Shown: positions 7,225 to 14,950, counted from the stretch's first letter. The stretch: DNA of 26,336 bases from Alkanophaga liquidiphilum (GCA_029259535.1 JAPHEF010000028.1:1-26336), one strand, 5' to 3'. Program-made: numbers and translations. Notes: generated by a model from the sequence alone, not told the origin.

Positions 7225-8394
7225 CTATATTTCGAAACATCTTGAAATGTTTGAGGTCTTCACTAATAAAGCTTTCGCGCCGCACATGCTCGGCACGTAT
7301 CTGAACGCTTTTGCGGAGTTCGTGGCTATGCAGGAGAAGCGCTCGAACGCCGGCGAGACCACCATGCACGTATCGCAGACAACTCTTACGCCGAGCCGCT
7401 TCAACTCTTTTATTGCCGCGTTCTCACGCTCTGCGAGCCGTCTTGCAACGAATACGAAAACTTCATGCTTGGACTTAACGCTGCGTAGAAGCCTGCAAAG
7501 CTCACGAAGCTCTTGCGTAGAGCAATGAGGGCAGCCGAAGGCAAGAACGGCGTCCTCGGGTATTGAAGCATCAAAAAACTCTTTTATATCTTTCTTCTCT
7601 ATTTCCACAACCTCTGAAGGCTTCTCGTAGGAGAGAGCTTCGGGAGTTATGCCTTTTTCGCCCTTGACAGCATGGAACATGCCGACACTACCTGTTGCGC
7701 CGAGCGCTGCCGAAAGTGCCTTTAGATCGTCGGCATTCGGCATCGTTTTTAGTTTGAAGAAGGGAATATTGTCATCTGCAATTTTCCCGACGAGGTAGCC
7801 GAGCGCCCCGTATTCGGCGGCGTCGGAAAGCTCGCACTCTACATCGAAAAGGATGCTCGGCGCACGCTCCTCGTCGAGGTGCAAGCCGTAGAGTGGCGTC
7901 TTACCGACGAGGGCGGCGGCGAGCGCCGACGGCGCCCCCTCAAGGTTCGTTCTCGCGCCTAAGACGGAATTCACGTATATGACGGCAGAGGACTCTGCCC
8001 ACGAGATGTGCTCGCCACGCTCCGGAGCGTATCCGATTAAGTAGGGGGTGCAGGTGCACTCCGGAAGCACGCCGAGCTTCTCGTAAGCCTTAAGAACCTT
8101 CATCTGTTTGAGCGCAAACTCTTTGGAGACGCCCAGCTCCCGCCAGCGCTCCTTGTCCATTCCGATAGGGTTGAGTGTTGTCTGCACCTTCACTCTTGCG
8201 TCAAGGCTCTCGACAAACTCGTAGGCGTCCCCTATGGTTTTATACGAAGCCCCCGAAACGTGTGCGCTTTTTATTGGGATTAAATGAGGCGCCTCGTTTA
8301 TATCCCCGAGCGCAACGAGAATTTCCATTGCTTTCCTTAAACTCTCGCCTGCCTCCCCGTCGTAAATTCGTTCTTCTTCTTTCGTCAGATACAT
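7225..8394 (-). CDS. Aconitase X large subunit; likely phosphomevalonate dehydratase large subunit
   Basis: This 389-residue protein matches the catalytic domain of aconitase X (DUF521/PF04412). In archaea, AcnX has been shown to be mevalonate 5-phosphate dehydratase, which makes trans-anhydromevalonate 5-phosphate in the archaeal mevalonate pathway to isoprenoid lipids. Visible conserved parts are the N-terminal LTKEEERIYDGEAG, SAHVSGASYKTIG (43-55), PECTCTPYLIG with Cys113/115, WAESSAVIYVNSVLGARTN (132-150), and the late cysteines FGCPHCS (288, 291), CDTC (340, 343) and SMCGAK (371), some of which ligate the iron-sulfur cluster. The small 'swivel' subunit (PF01989) needed for activity is not in this window. 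The start ATG at 8394 lacks a Shine-Dalgarno site; a weak TATA (about 8422-8431) predicts a leader of only a few bases. First gene of the operon with three radical SAM genes. Confidence 0.85.
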   Translation of the reverse strand: MYLTKEEERIYDGEAGESLRKAMEILVALGDINEAPHLIPIKSAHVSGASYKTIGDAYEFVESLDARVKVQTTLNPIGMDKERWRELGVSKEFALKQMKVLKAYEKLGVLPECTCTPYLIGYAPERGEHISWAESSAVIYVNSVLGARTNLEGAPSALAAALVGKTPLYGLHLDEERAPSILFDVECELSDAAEYGALGYLVGKIADDNIPFFKLKTMPNADDLKALSAALGATGSVGMFHAVKGEKGITPEALSYEKPSEVVEIEKKDIKEFFDASIPEDAVLAFGCPHCSTQELRELCRLLRSVKSKHEVFVFVARRLAERENAAIKELKRLGVRVVCDTCMVVSPAFERFSCIATNSAKAFRYVPSMCGAKALLVKTSNISRCFEI

Positions 8395-8492
8395 TTGACG
8401 TTAAATTGGAACTGGCGGCGGATAAGCATTCCGTTGCATCGCCGCCTCTAAGGGAAAAGTATCAAGTAGGGAGAAGAGAACAAAAGGTAGGA

Positions 8493-9737
8493 ATGCATGT
8501 TCAGACCACTTTAAAGGGTTTGGAGGATTGGACGTTCAGGGACGCAAACACGCAAGAGCACATACATGTGATTCACCCTTATCCTGCAAGGATGATTCCC
8601 CAGATAGCACGAAGGCTGATAGAAAAGTATTCTGAGAGGGGTGCCGTGGTTCTGGACCCTTTTTGCGGTAGCGGGAGCGTCTTGGCAGAGGCAAAAATAC
8701 TGAAACGGCACTCCGTAGGCATTGACATAAATCCGTTAGCTTGTCTGATAGCGAAAGTGAAGACAACACCCATCTCTCCAAAAATTCTCAACAACGCCTT
8801 TGGCGAGGTGCGGAAGAAGCTGAAAAGGATAAGCGTCAATAAAGAAAAGCTTCCCAGGCTCTACAACGTAAACTATTGGTTCAAGGCGAAAACGGTTGAG
8901 GAGCTCACAGCCATCAAGAACGCCATAGATGCGCTTAGAGGGCAGGATGTGCGGGATTTTTTCTACGTTTGCTTTTCTAAGACCGTGAGAAGTGTTTCAT
9001 TATGCAGGAGCGGCGAATATAAGCTGTATAGGATGTCTGAAGAGGAGATAAAGCGGTTTAACCCTGATGCATTTAAGGAATTTATAAAAAACGTAAAGGC
9101 TGGAATCGAGGGTATGAGGGAGTTTTATGCAAGGTGCGAGCAGGGCGATGTAGCTCGTTCGATTGTGATTAGAGGAAACTCAAGGCGCATCCCCTTAAAG
9201 TCGGGATCTGTTGACTTAATAGTGACTTCTCCGCCCTACGGCGACAGCAGAACTACAGTAGCATACGGGCAATTCTCACGTTATTCTTCGTTATGGTTAG
9301 GATTTGAAGAAAGGGATGTAAGAGATGTTGATAAGGCTTCCTTGGGAGGAGCGTTTGTTAAATTCAAATCCCGGAATGTTCGATCTAAAATCCTCGATGA
9401 AACTCTGCAAGAAATAGTTAAAAGGAGCGTAAAAAGGGCAGAAGAAACTGAGGCTTTTTTCTCAGAGCTATGGGAATGCTTGTCGGAACTTTCAAGGGTT
9501 CTTAGGGAAAATGGCTATGCGTGCATAGTCATAGGGAACAGGACTGTCAGCAGAGTTAAAATGCCAACGGACCAAATTATCATGGAAATGGGAAATGAGC
9601 TGGGACTTGAGCATGTGCGCACCTATTATCGAAGAATCCCGACAAAGTGTATCCCTTGGGCTAACGCTCCTGAAAACATCGCTGGACTGAAATGTGAAAC
9701 TATCGCCAACGAGAGCATAATAGTCCTTAAAGCTTGA
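8493..9737 (+). CDS. DNA methyltransferase (N4-cytosine/N6-adenine type)
   Basis: This 414-residue S-adenosylmethionine-dependent amino-methyltransferase has motif X-like HPYPARMIPQ (29-38), motif I LDPFCGSGS (54-62) for SAM binding, GIDINPLA (77-84), and catalytic motif IV TSPPYGDS (245-252). The TSPPY form is common in N4-cytosine enzymes. The order X-I-IV argues against the beta class. I start at the ATG at 8493, with AGGTAGG just before it; an open frame extends upstream to 8175 but is antisense to acnX and does not look like protein. The gene is clearly richer in A+T than its neighbours and has no housekeeping context, a sign of horizontal transfer. The likely role is restriction-modification or an orphan methylase. 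A convergent decayed frame follows that might be its nuclease. Divergent from acnX. Confidence 0.85.
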   Translation: MHVQTTLKGLEDWTFRDANTQEHIHVIHPYPARMIPQIARRLIEKYSERGAVVLDPFCGSGSVLAEAKILKRHSVGIDINPLACLIAKVKTTPISPKILNNAFGEVRKKLKRISVNKEKLPRLYNVNYWFKAKTVEELTAIKNAIDALRGQDVRDFFYVCFSKTVRSVSLCRSGEYKLYRMSEEEIKRFNPDAFKEFIKNVKAGIEGMREFYARCEQGDVARSIVIRGNSRRIPLKSGSVDLIVTSPPYGDSRTTVAYGQFSRYSSLWLGFEERDVRDVDKASLGGAFVKFKSRNVRSKILDETLQEIVKRSVKRAEETEAFFSELWECLSELSRVLRENGYACIVIGNRTVSRVKMPTDQIIMEMGNELGLEHVRTYYRRIPTKCIPWANAPENIAGLKCETIANESIIVLKA

Positions 9738-10174
9738 CCTTTTGTGATTCTCTTGAGGTCCCAAATATATCCAAGAATTTTCGACACCCAGCTCTTAAAC
9801 TTCTCATAACCTGATCGCATATTTGGGAGACTCAAAGAACGATACAAATATATTACCAAGAATCTTGTGAAGTTTTCTGAGAGTATAAGCCTCTTCTCGG
9901 ATTCTCTCCACCTCACGGACTTCTTGGATACTACCACAGCATATTTAGGATTTAAAGTTTCCACATCAGGAACCACGACGTTTGGCTTTCTCTCATTTAT
10001 GACGGGCATTTTAGGCGAGGTATATCTATGCCGTTCCTTTGATAATCTTTTTAATGTAAAATTGATAGAGGATTTGGAGATGAAATAAAAATAAGGTTCT
10101 TTGAAGCAGATATAAGTAAACGATAGGGCGACGTCAAAACCCGCAAAAATATTAATCAGAGAGCCAACAGAAAA
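9626..10174 (-). pseudogene. Decayed frame, possibly the restriction-endonuclease partner of the methyltransferase
   Basis: The minus strand is open from about 10174 to a stop at 9626. Its composition from 10150 to 9745 looks coding (Lys/Arg/Ile/Tyr-rich; KRLSKERHRYTSPKMPVINE, then PNVVVPDVETLNPKYAVVVS and KKSVRWRESEK). The opposite-strand frame is Ser/Thr/Leu-rich like an antisense shadow. No ATG/GTG/TTG precedes the internal ATG at 10009, and the upstream end abuts the HAD gene's start, so the N-terminus is lost. The run PD-x(n)-VVVSKKSVRWRE recalls the PD-(D/E)xK core plus the 'KxSxRxR' strand of type II restriction enzymes. This is pattern reading only. The last about 110 nt are antisense to the methyltransferase end. 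It may instead be an intact 127-residue gene from 10009. Confidence 0.35.
10146..10156 (+). promoter_or_regulatory. Candidate TATA box of the HAD gene
   Basis: AAAATATTAAT lies 21-31 nt before the ATG at 10177, giving a leaderless or nearly leaderless message. No Shine-Dalgarno site is present. Confidence 0.4.
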
Positions 10175-10176
10175 TC

Positions 10177-10854
10177 ATGCGTTACGACGTGGTCATCCTT
10201 GACATGGACGGCACGATTCTCGACTCGCGGGGCAATGCTGACATTGAATACAAATGGGCATACGACGCCTTCGAACGGACGCTTGCGAGGTTCGGCGTCA
10301 GGCTGACGATAGACCAGATAAATGAGTATTTTCTCAAGCCGTTAATTCTCAGAGGGAGGCTAGGGGTTTTGGAGTTTTGCGAGCGTTTTGGGCTAGACTG
10401 CGAGCTTTTTTGGAGCTTCAGGGAGCAGGACGTCATCGATGCGAAGATTGATGCGATGCGGCGGGGTGAAATAAAGCTCGTGAATGCCGCAAAGCGAGTG
10501 CTTTCGTATTTGAGTCGGAAATACGAGCTTGCAGTAGTCAGTGACTCGCAGCAGGAGTGTGTGGATTTCGCAATGCAGCATTTCGGGCTGACGCCGTTCT
10601 TTAAGTTCTGGTATGGGCGGGGGTCGCGCCTTGAAGATATTGACTTCAGGAAGCCTAACCCGCATTACATCAACCTCGTGCTGCATAAGCTCCACACGAG
10701 AGAAGCCATTTTGGTGGACGACAGTCAACTTGGCGTTCTCGCTGCGAAACGTGCGGGTATAGCCTCCATTCTCATTTTGAAAGAACCTATGAAGATAAAA
10801 TACGAGCCCACGCACGTCATAAGGGACCTGACGGAATTAGAGATGCTACTCTAA
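10177..10854 (+). CDS. HAD-family hydrolase (phosphoglycolate phosphatase-like)
   Basis: This 225-residue haloacid dehalogenase superfamily phosphatase has all four motifs. Motif I is LDMDGTILDS (Asp9 nucleophile, Asp11 acid/base). Motif II is in AVVSDSQ (about 118-124). Motif III is the lysine in FRKPNPHY (about 157-164). Motif IV is ILVDDSQLGVLAAKRAG (about 178-194), which binds Mg2+. The helical cap between motifs I and II and the overall length fit the phosphoglycolate phosphatase/beta-phosphoglucomutase-like subgroup. The substrate cannot be read from sequence. A TATA-like element about 25 nt upstream and no ribosome-binding site suggest a leaderless transcript. Its stop codon overlaps by 4 nt the stop of the convergent exported-protein gene. 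Confidence 0.85.
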   Translation: MRYDVVILDMDGTILDSRGNADIEYKWAYDAFERTLARFGVRLTIDQINEYFLKPLILRGRLGVLEFCERFGLDCELFWSFREQDVIDAKIDAMRRGEIKLVNAAKRVLSYLSRKYELAVVSDSQQECVDFAMQHFGLTPFFKFWYGRGSRLEDIDFRKPNPHYINLVLHKLHTREAILVDDSQLGVLAAKRAGIASILILKEPMKIKYEPTHVIRDLTELEMLL

Positions 10855-11714
10855 CTCTCTGGAATCTCTCCTCTCCCGCTCCAGCCTCTTGCTAACGCCG
10901 CGCGCAGCATTTGCTTCAGAACGGCACGGGCGTTCTTTAGATGCGCCATTGCTCTCCTCAGCTCCTTATTCACCGCCTGCAGCGCTTTCAAATCTTTTTT
11001 GTCAGCTCTCGCGAATTTCGCCGCCCCTGCATCGTAACTCTCTCCCGCCTGCCCCAACCAGTAATTAAATTCATCAAGTAGGTCCCTCAGCTCCGAAACA
11101 TCCTCCCCCGCATTTTCAAGAGCATTAAGTTCGCTCTCGAAACTTGCGGAGAACTGCTGCATCTCTCTTAAGATAATTCCCGTCTGGTTAAGGAGTATAA
11201 GTGCGGTGTCATATTCCGCACGCACATGCACGCTCTCCCAGTCCTTCTTTATGCTTTTAGCCAGAGATTTAAGCTCTTTCTTGGTGTTAGCGGATTCTAC
11301 TTCCGTTTTTTTCTGTTGCAGTTGTGAGAGACATCCATCTAATCTCCCAGTCTCTCCAGAAGGCAAGATTCCCGCACGCTCCGCACGCTCGACATATGGT
11401 CTCGCGAGCTGAAGTTCCGCAATCAGGTAATCAATGGCTTTGAGCATGTAGTCTTTTGCAGCCGCCTTTAACTCCGCTTCCCCATTTCTGCATCTTAACT
11501 CCTTATATTTCTGTTTTGCGTCCGAAAGCTTCTGAGCCGCGATCATATATTCGTCCTTTGCAGTAACGAGCGCTTTTTTCAACGCTCCACACGACTTACC
11601 ACCAGCCGCTCCGAATTTCGCATCTGCCTGCATCAAAACGCTGCTCATCGGCAGCACTGCAAGCAACATGATGAAAATGCTACAAAGCACCCTAAATAAG
11701 AGACCTCTCACCAC
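10851..11714 (-). CDS. Exported all-helical (coiled-coil) protein, unknown function
   Basis: This 287-residue protein has a GTG start: AGGAGGAGAG lies about 5 nt before the GTG at 11712-11714. A hydrophobic signal segment covers residues about 5-31, with a plausible cleavage after QADA. The rest is a run of charged amphipathic helices (KDEYMIAAQKLSDAKQKYKE, AKDYMLKAIDYLIAELQLAR, ELRDLLDEFNYWLGQAG, NKELRRAMAHLKNARAVLKQ). No catalytic motif or C-terminal anchor is visible. It is probably secreted into the envelope or pseudoperiplasm. It lies 82 nt after the other exported protein on the same strand; an A/T-rich stretch (TTTATTTTTAAAAA on the minus strand, about 11740-11760) could give it its own promoter. 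I do not recognise the family. Confidence 0.75.
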   Translation of the reverse strand: MVRGLLFRVLCSIFIMLLAVLPMSSVLMQADAKFGAAGGKSCGALKKALVTAKDEYMIAAQKLSDAKQKYKELRCRNGEAELKAAAKDYMLKAIDYLIAELQLARPYVERAERAGILPSGETGRLDGCLSQLQQKKTEVESANTKKELKSLAKSIKKDWESVHVRAEYDTALILLNQTGIILREMQQFSASFESELNALENAGEDVSELRDLLDEFNYWLGQAGESYDAGAAKFARADKKDLKALQAVNKELRRAMAHLKNARAVLKQMLRAALARGWSGRGEIPES

Positions 11715-11796
11715 AAATCTCTCCTCCTTTCTACTTCCTGTTTTTAAAAATAAAGTAAAAGGAGTGTTAGATGTTTTGCCATTTATGCGTTTCGAT

Positions 11797-12252
11797 TTAC
11801 CTACCGTTGGGCTTTGCGGGTTTAGTTACGACGATTTGGATGGGCCACTTGTGGGTCTCGAATTCTCCACAGCCGCGTAGTATTGCCATGCCATCACCGC
11901 TTGCCGAGAGCCTCCCGTCCCTGACTTTTGCGAGGATAAACATGTCCGTGCCTTCGACATGCACAGTCCCGTTGCCTTTGTAAATCTTCACGCAGCCGAA
12001 CGTCCATACTTTACCATCGCCCTCAACGCTTATCTGAAAATCCTCGCCAGCGATGAGCAGTTTCCCGACGCCCTCTAAGGTGACATTGCCCGTGCCATAG
12101 AGCAGGACAGCGCCGCTACCTTCAGCGTAGAGCGCGCCGTTGCCGACTATTCTCTTCGCTTCAGCGGGTGCGGCGAGCGTTACGAGCGCGCAAAGCATCA
12201 ATGCCCCGATTATTCCCACCACGAACGCACCCGTTTTTATACCTTTTTTCAT
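11797..12252 (-). CDS. Exported glycine-rich beta-repeat protein, unknown function
   Basis: I start at 12252, where a perfect AGGAGGTGA lies 5 nt before ATG; an in-frame upstream ATG at 12324 has no such site. The 151-residue product has a signal peptide (MKKGIKTGAF, hydrophobic core, cleavage after about APAEA, residue 32). It then has short beta-strand repeats of the form G-x-G-x-(V/L)-x-(V/L)-x-G: GNGALYAEGSGAVLLYGTGN, VTLEGVGKLLIAG, ISVEGDGKVWTFG, KGNGTVHVEG, LSASGDGMAILRGCG. This suggests a small beta-helix or solenoid in the cell envelope, reminiscent of bactofilin-like or adhesin repeats without being either clearly. Upstream is a strong TATA (CCTTTATAAAGC on the minus strand) overlapping the paired palindromes, opposite the membrane-anchored regulator gene. 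Confidence 0.75.
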   Translation of the reverse strand: MKKGIKTGAFVVGIIGALMLCALVTLAAPAEAKRIVGNGALYAEGSGAVLLYGTGNVTLEGVGKLLIAGEDFQISVEGDGKVWTFGCVKIYKGNGTVHVEGTDMFILAKVRDGRLSASGDGMAILRGCGEFETHKWPIQIVVTKPAKPNGR

Positions 12253-12366
12253 ATTATCACCTCCTCTCAGTTTAAGGCTCGGCGACGCCGTAGCGGTAAC
12301 GCCGCCAAAGCCTCGCAAAACCATAATTTTTAGAATAAAATAACGATACTTTCGAGTTTTACAGAA

Positions 12367-12376
12367 TAAAGCTTTA
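12367..12376. promoter_or_regulatory. Palindrome TAAAGCTTTA, copy 1 (candidate operator)
   Basis: A perfect 10-bp palindrome whose edge overlaps a TATA-like element (CTTTATAAAG) facing both ways. An identical copy starts exactly 30 bp further on, between two divergent genes. Confidence 0.4.
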
Positions 12377-12396
12377 TAAAGGTTTATTTTTCCGTT

Positions 12397-12406
12397 TAAA
12401 GCTTTA
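12397..12406. promoter_or_regulatory. Palindrome TAAAGCTTTA, copy 2 (candidate operator)
   Basis: The second perfect copy, 30 bp from the first, about three helical turns, so a regulator could bind both on the same DNA face. Confidence 0.4.
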
Positions 12407-12430
12407 CATTTCCTTTTTTACCTTTACTGC

Positions 12431-12463
12431 AAATTATATTTACTTTACGCTCGTATTAACGAG
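12431..12463 (+). promoter_or_regulatory. TATA box and inverted repeat before the membrane-anchored regulator gene
   Basis: AAATTATATT (12431-12440) is a TATA box about 30 nt before the ATG at 12467. CTCGT-ATTA-ACGAG (12450-12463) is an inverted repeat straddling the expected transcription start, a typical place for an autorepressor to bind. Confidence 0.4.
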
Positions 12464-12466
12464 AGA

Positions 12467-13237
12467 ATGGTGAAAGCGAGAGCGTTGTTACTATTGTTGC
12501 TGTTCCTGCCGCTTTTTCAGACAGCGGCGGCGAGCGTTGTTCACGGCACGATTTACGAATGGTCGAGTCTTGAGCCTTTGAGCGGCGTCATAGTCGAGGT
12601 CAATTCTACGCCAAAGCAGCGATTCGTGGCGAAAAACGCGGAATACTCCTTCAGCCTGCCCGTCGGCACCTACCAGATTCAGGCGATGTATTACGTAGAT
12701 GAAACTCTTGTTTACTATTCCGAAGAGAACATTACTGTATTCGAAGATGGGGATTTCGTTCTCGATCTGATAATGCTGCCCGTTATTGGGGAGGGGCTGC
12801 CGTTCGACTATGGCGGCGAGGTGCCGGAGTTTGATGAGGATCTTTTCGGCGAGGGTGATTTTCCGAGCTTTGCTGTCGCAGCGGCGGCGAGCGTTGTTGG
12901 CGTCCTTGCTGCGGCGTTGCTTTTTTTCACATTAAAGCAGCGTAGGCGGCGGGGTGCGCCTAAAATGCAGGAAGAAATGCGGAGGGAGAAAGCTGCTGAA
13001 GAGAGGCGGTGGGAGCTGGAGGGACGGCAGGGGCTGCCGAGCGATTTACGGCTGGTGCTTTCAATAATCGAGAAAGAGGGGGGACGAATTACGCAGAAAA
13101 ACTTGAGGAAGAAATTGCCATATTCGGAGGCTAAGGTCAGTTTGATGCTTGCGGATTTGGAAGACAGGGGGCTCATCAGGAAGATTAAAGTGGGGAGGGG
13201 CAACATAATTGTCCTCAAAAATTACCGCAAAAAGTAA
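12467..13237 (+). CDS. Membrane-anchored winged-helix transcriptional regulator (COG2512-like)
   Basis: This 256-residue one-component regulator candidate has a signal peptide at 1-22; an external beta-sandwich of the carboxypeptidase-regulatory type at about 24-105 (HGTIYEWSSLEPLSGVIVEV, SFSLPVGTYQIQA); an acidic linker; one transmembrane helix at about 134-156; a basic stop-transfer KQRRRRG; a charged helix; and a C-terminal winged helix at about 190-250 (LPSDLRLVLSIIEKEGGRI, LPYSEAKVSLMLADLEDRGL, then a basic wing). The topology places the sensor outside and the DNA-binding domain inside. Archaeal membrane-associated wHTH proteins of this layout are known as COG2512. It is divergent from the gene for an exported repeat protein; the shared region has two identical palindromes and an inverted repeat at its own start, so regulation of that neighbour and of itself is a reasonable guess. 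Confidence 0.82.
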   Translation: MVKARALLLLLLFLPLFQTAAASVVHGTIYEWSSLEPLSGVIVEVNSTPKQRFVAKNAEYSFSLPVGTYQIQAMYYVDETLVYYSEENITVFEDGDFVLDLIMLPVIGEGLPFDYGGEVPEFDEDLFGEGDFPSFAVAAAASVVGVLAAALLFFTLKQRRRRGAPKMQEEMRREKAAEERRWELEGRQGLPSDLRLVLSIIEKEGGRITQKNLRKKLPYSEAKVSLMLADLEDRGLIRKIKVGRGNIIVLKNYRKK

Positions 13238-13295
13238 CATGCCCGCCGCTTACTGCATTTCGTTGCTAAGCTCTCAGTCTCGGAGGGCTAAACGC

Positions 13296-14636
13296 TTAAA
13301 ATATAACCCCCCGCTCTTTCATAAATTCCCGGAGGACAACGGTGGCGTAGCCGCTCTTCGGTAGTGAGAAGCGGAGCCGCACTTTCGTCCTGCCGGCGTG
13401 TAGCTCGTCTTCGCCGACCTCGAATCTCAAATTCTGCAGCCGCAAAAGAACCTCACGCCGCCAGCCACGAGATGCAAGTTCTGGAGCCACCTTTACTTTG
13501 AAATCCTCAAGAGCGACGCCTTCCCTGTCTAAGACCCGCTGCTCGATTTCGCCTTGCAAGCCGTCCGCAAGCTCGGTCTCGTAGCCAAAGAGCGGGGCGG
13601 TGACGAAAGCACGCTGCCGTTTCACGAGACGGTTCACGCCTTCCAACTTACGCTCAGTGACTTTTTCCGTCCTGCTGACGTCCGGGAAGCCGTCCGCACC
13701 GCGATAACAGACGATGTCGCCGACGAGCGCCTCTGCGAACGGCACGCCAAGCTCGGCGCACGCTTCAAGGCGATAGCTGAGCGTTAGGTTGAACAGGTAT
13801 GACTGGTAAGCGTGCACGAACATCCTACGCAGGCTCGAAGGCAGCGAGCGCAACGCGCCGAGGAAGTCGTTATCATCTCTGACGAGGACGTTAAGCATCG
13901 CTTTCTCATAACGCAGGAACGGCGGCATTTCTCTTAGACTCTTTTTGAACATACCTTCGGCGCAGAGGCGTCTCGCATTTTTGGCAGCGGCGCTCTCTTC
14001 GGGAAAGATTTCCGAGAGGTAGGTCAGGACCGCCGCTCGCAGCTCGCCGCACACGAGATGTTTACCGACGATGTGCGTGATCGGGCGGCTCGTGCCGAAG
14101 CGTTGCACGCCAAAGAAGTTGGGGACGCCGCCCACCTTCAAAATCTCGGTGGCTACCGCTTTCACTTTTGCTTCAACCTCGTCGAGAGCTCCGCTCACGT
14201 CTCGAATTACGACATCGAACTCATTTCCGCGGAGGTCGCCCAACGCTACTGGCTTCTTGGAACGTCCCAAAACCTCGATTTTAACTCTTGGAAGCTTTAC
14301 CTTCTCAATATCTTCCTCGGAAATGCCCCACACGCTCATCTTCTGCGCCGCCACCGCAAACTTGTCCTTCGTGCCAGCAAAGCCTATTCGCTTCGTCCCG
14401 ATTCTAAGTGCTGACGCAAGCTCCTTCACTAGCTGTAGGGTGTCCCAGTTCTCCTTCATCACCCTCAAAATAAGGTAGTTTCCATCGCTATCCGCTTCCC
14501 AGTCGGTTATTTCCTCGACATGGAAGTCCGAAGGCATCGTTTTTATCCTACCACCTATGCCTTCTGCTGTCGTGAAATAGAAATTTATGCCAAGTCTCCT
14601 TTCCGCCTCAGGAGCGCTCTTCAGTTTGATTCTCAT
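13296..14636 (-). CDS. truD: tRNA pseudouridine(13) synthase TruD
   Basis: This 446-residue TruD family enzyme isomerises uridine 13 in tRNAs to pseudouridine (the eukaryotic homologue is Pus7). Family motifs are visible: the N-terminal IKTMPSDFHVEEI (31-43), RIGFAGTKDKFAVAAQ (83-98) with catalytic Asp91, the PNFFGVQRFG core strand (about 171-180), and FVHAYQSYLFNLTLS in the second half. Length and order are normal for archaeal TruD, including the family's TRUD insertion domain. Substrate specificity in archaea is broader than in bacteria. It starts 27 nt after the DUF357 gene on the same strand and is probably cotranscribed with it. The start has no strong ribosome-binding site. Confidence 0.93.
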   Translation of the reverse strand: MRIKLKSAPEAERRLGINFYFTTAEGIGGRIKTMPSDFHVEEITDWEADSDGNYLILRVMKENWDTLQLVKELASALRIGTKRIGFAGTKDKFAVAAQKMSVWGISEEDIEKVKLPRVKIEVLGRSKKPVALGDLRGNEFDVVIRDVSGALDEVEAKVKAVATEILKVGGVPNFFGVQRFGTSRPITHIVGKHLVCGELRAAVLTYLSEIFPEESAAAKNARRLCAEGMFKKSLREMPPFLRYEKAMLNVLVRDDNDFLGALRSLPSSLRRMFVHAYQSYLFNLTLSYRLEACAELGVPFAEALVGDIVCYRGADGFPDVSRTEKVTERKLEGVNRLVKRQRAFVTAPLFGYETELADGLQGEIEQRVLDREGVALEDFKVKVAPELASRGWRREVLLRLQNLRFEVGEDELHAGRTKVRLRFSLPKSGYATVVLREFMKERGVIF

Positions 14637-14663
14637 TTCACTCGGCTTATTCCTGCCCCCAGC

Positions 14664-14933
14664 TCACTCTTCATCCTCCACGTCCCAAAGCCCCAGCTCT
14701 ATCCTCACGGCATCAAGAAGCCCGTGAGCGTAATTTATGCAACCGAATGCCGTCAGCACGTCGCCACGCTCCAGATAAAAGCGAGCATCTTCGTAGTAAC
14801 GTGTGGCGAGTTCTACTATCCTCTTTAACTCCGCCCTCGGCTCGGAACTTAATGTGGAGAGGAGCTTTTCCAGATTCTTCTTAAACATAATGATGTCGTT
14901 TTTGATTCTCTGCACGCCGTCTTCACTCATCAT
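14664..14933 (-). CDS. DUF357 family protein
   Basis: This small, all-helical archaeal protein of about 89 residues matches DUF357 (PF04010), recognised from LATRYYEDARFYLERGDVLTAFGCINYAHGLLDAVRIELGL, which is quoted here only in two parts: ATRYYEDARFYLERGD and AFGCINYAHGLLDA. Function unknown. I place the start at the tandem ATG-ATG at 14933/14930 rather than the open-frame ATG at 15035, which would overlap dapF. A TATA box (CTTTTAAATG on the minus strand, 14951-14960) lies about 25 nt upstream and predicts a leaderless transcript beginning at these codons. It precedes truD by 27 nt, so a tRNA-modification or translation link is possible by association only. Confidence 0.85.
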   Translation of the reverse strand: MMSEDGVQRIKNDIIMFKKNLEKLLSTLSSEPRAELKRIVELATRYYEDARFYLERGDVLTAFGCINYAHGLLDAVRIELGLWDVEDEE

Positions 14934-14950
14934 GCTTGTTTGAGTCAGAA

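Noticed and set aside
7255..7275. Further AAAGCTTT palindromes (also near 4468 and 21862) as regulator sites
   Set aside because: Single copies inside or at the ends of genes, lacking the exact 10-bp form and pairing seen at 12367/12397.
8175..8492. N-terminal extension of the DNA methyltransferase
   Set aside because: Antisense to acnX, rich in Arg/Pro/Leu as shadows are; the ATG at 8493 begins the conserved protein.
9867..10088. 73-codon plus-strand frame after the methyltransferase
   Set aside because: Ser/Thr/Leu/Phe-rich product with no family look; the opposite strand has the coding-like composition.
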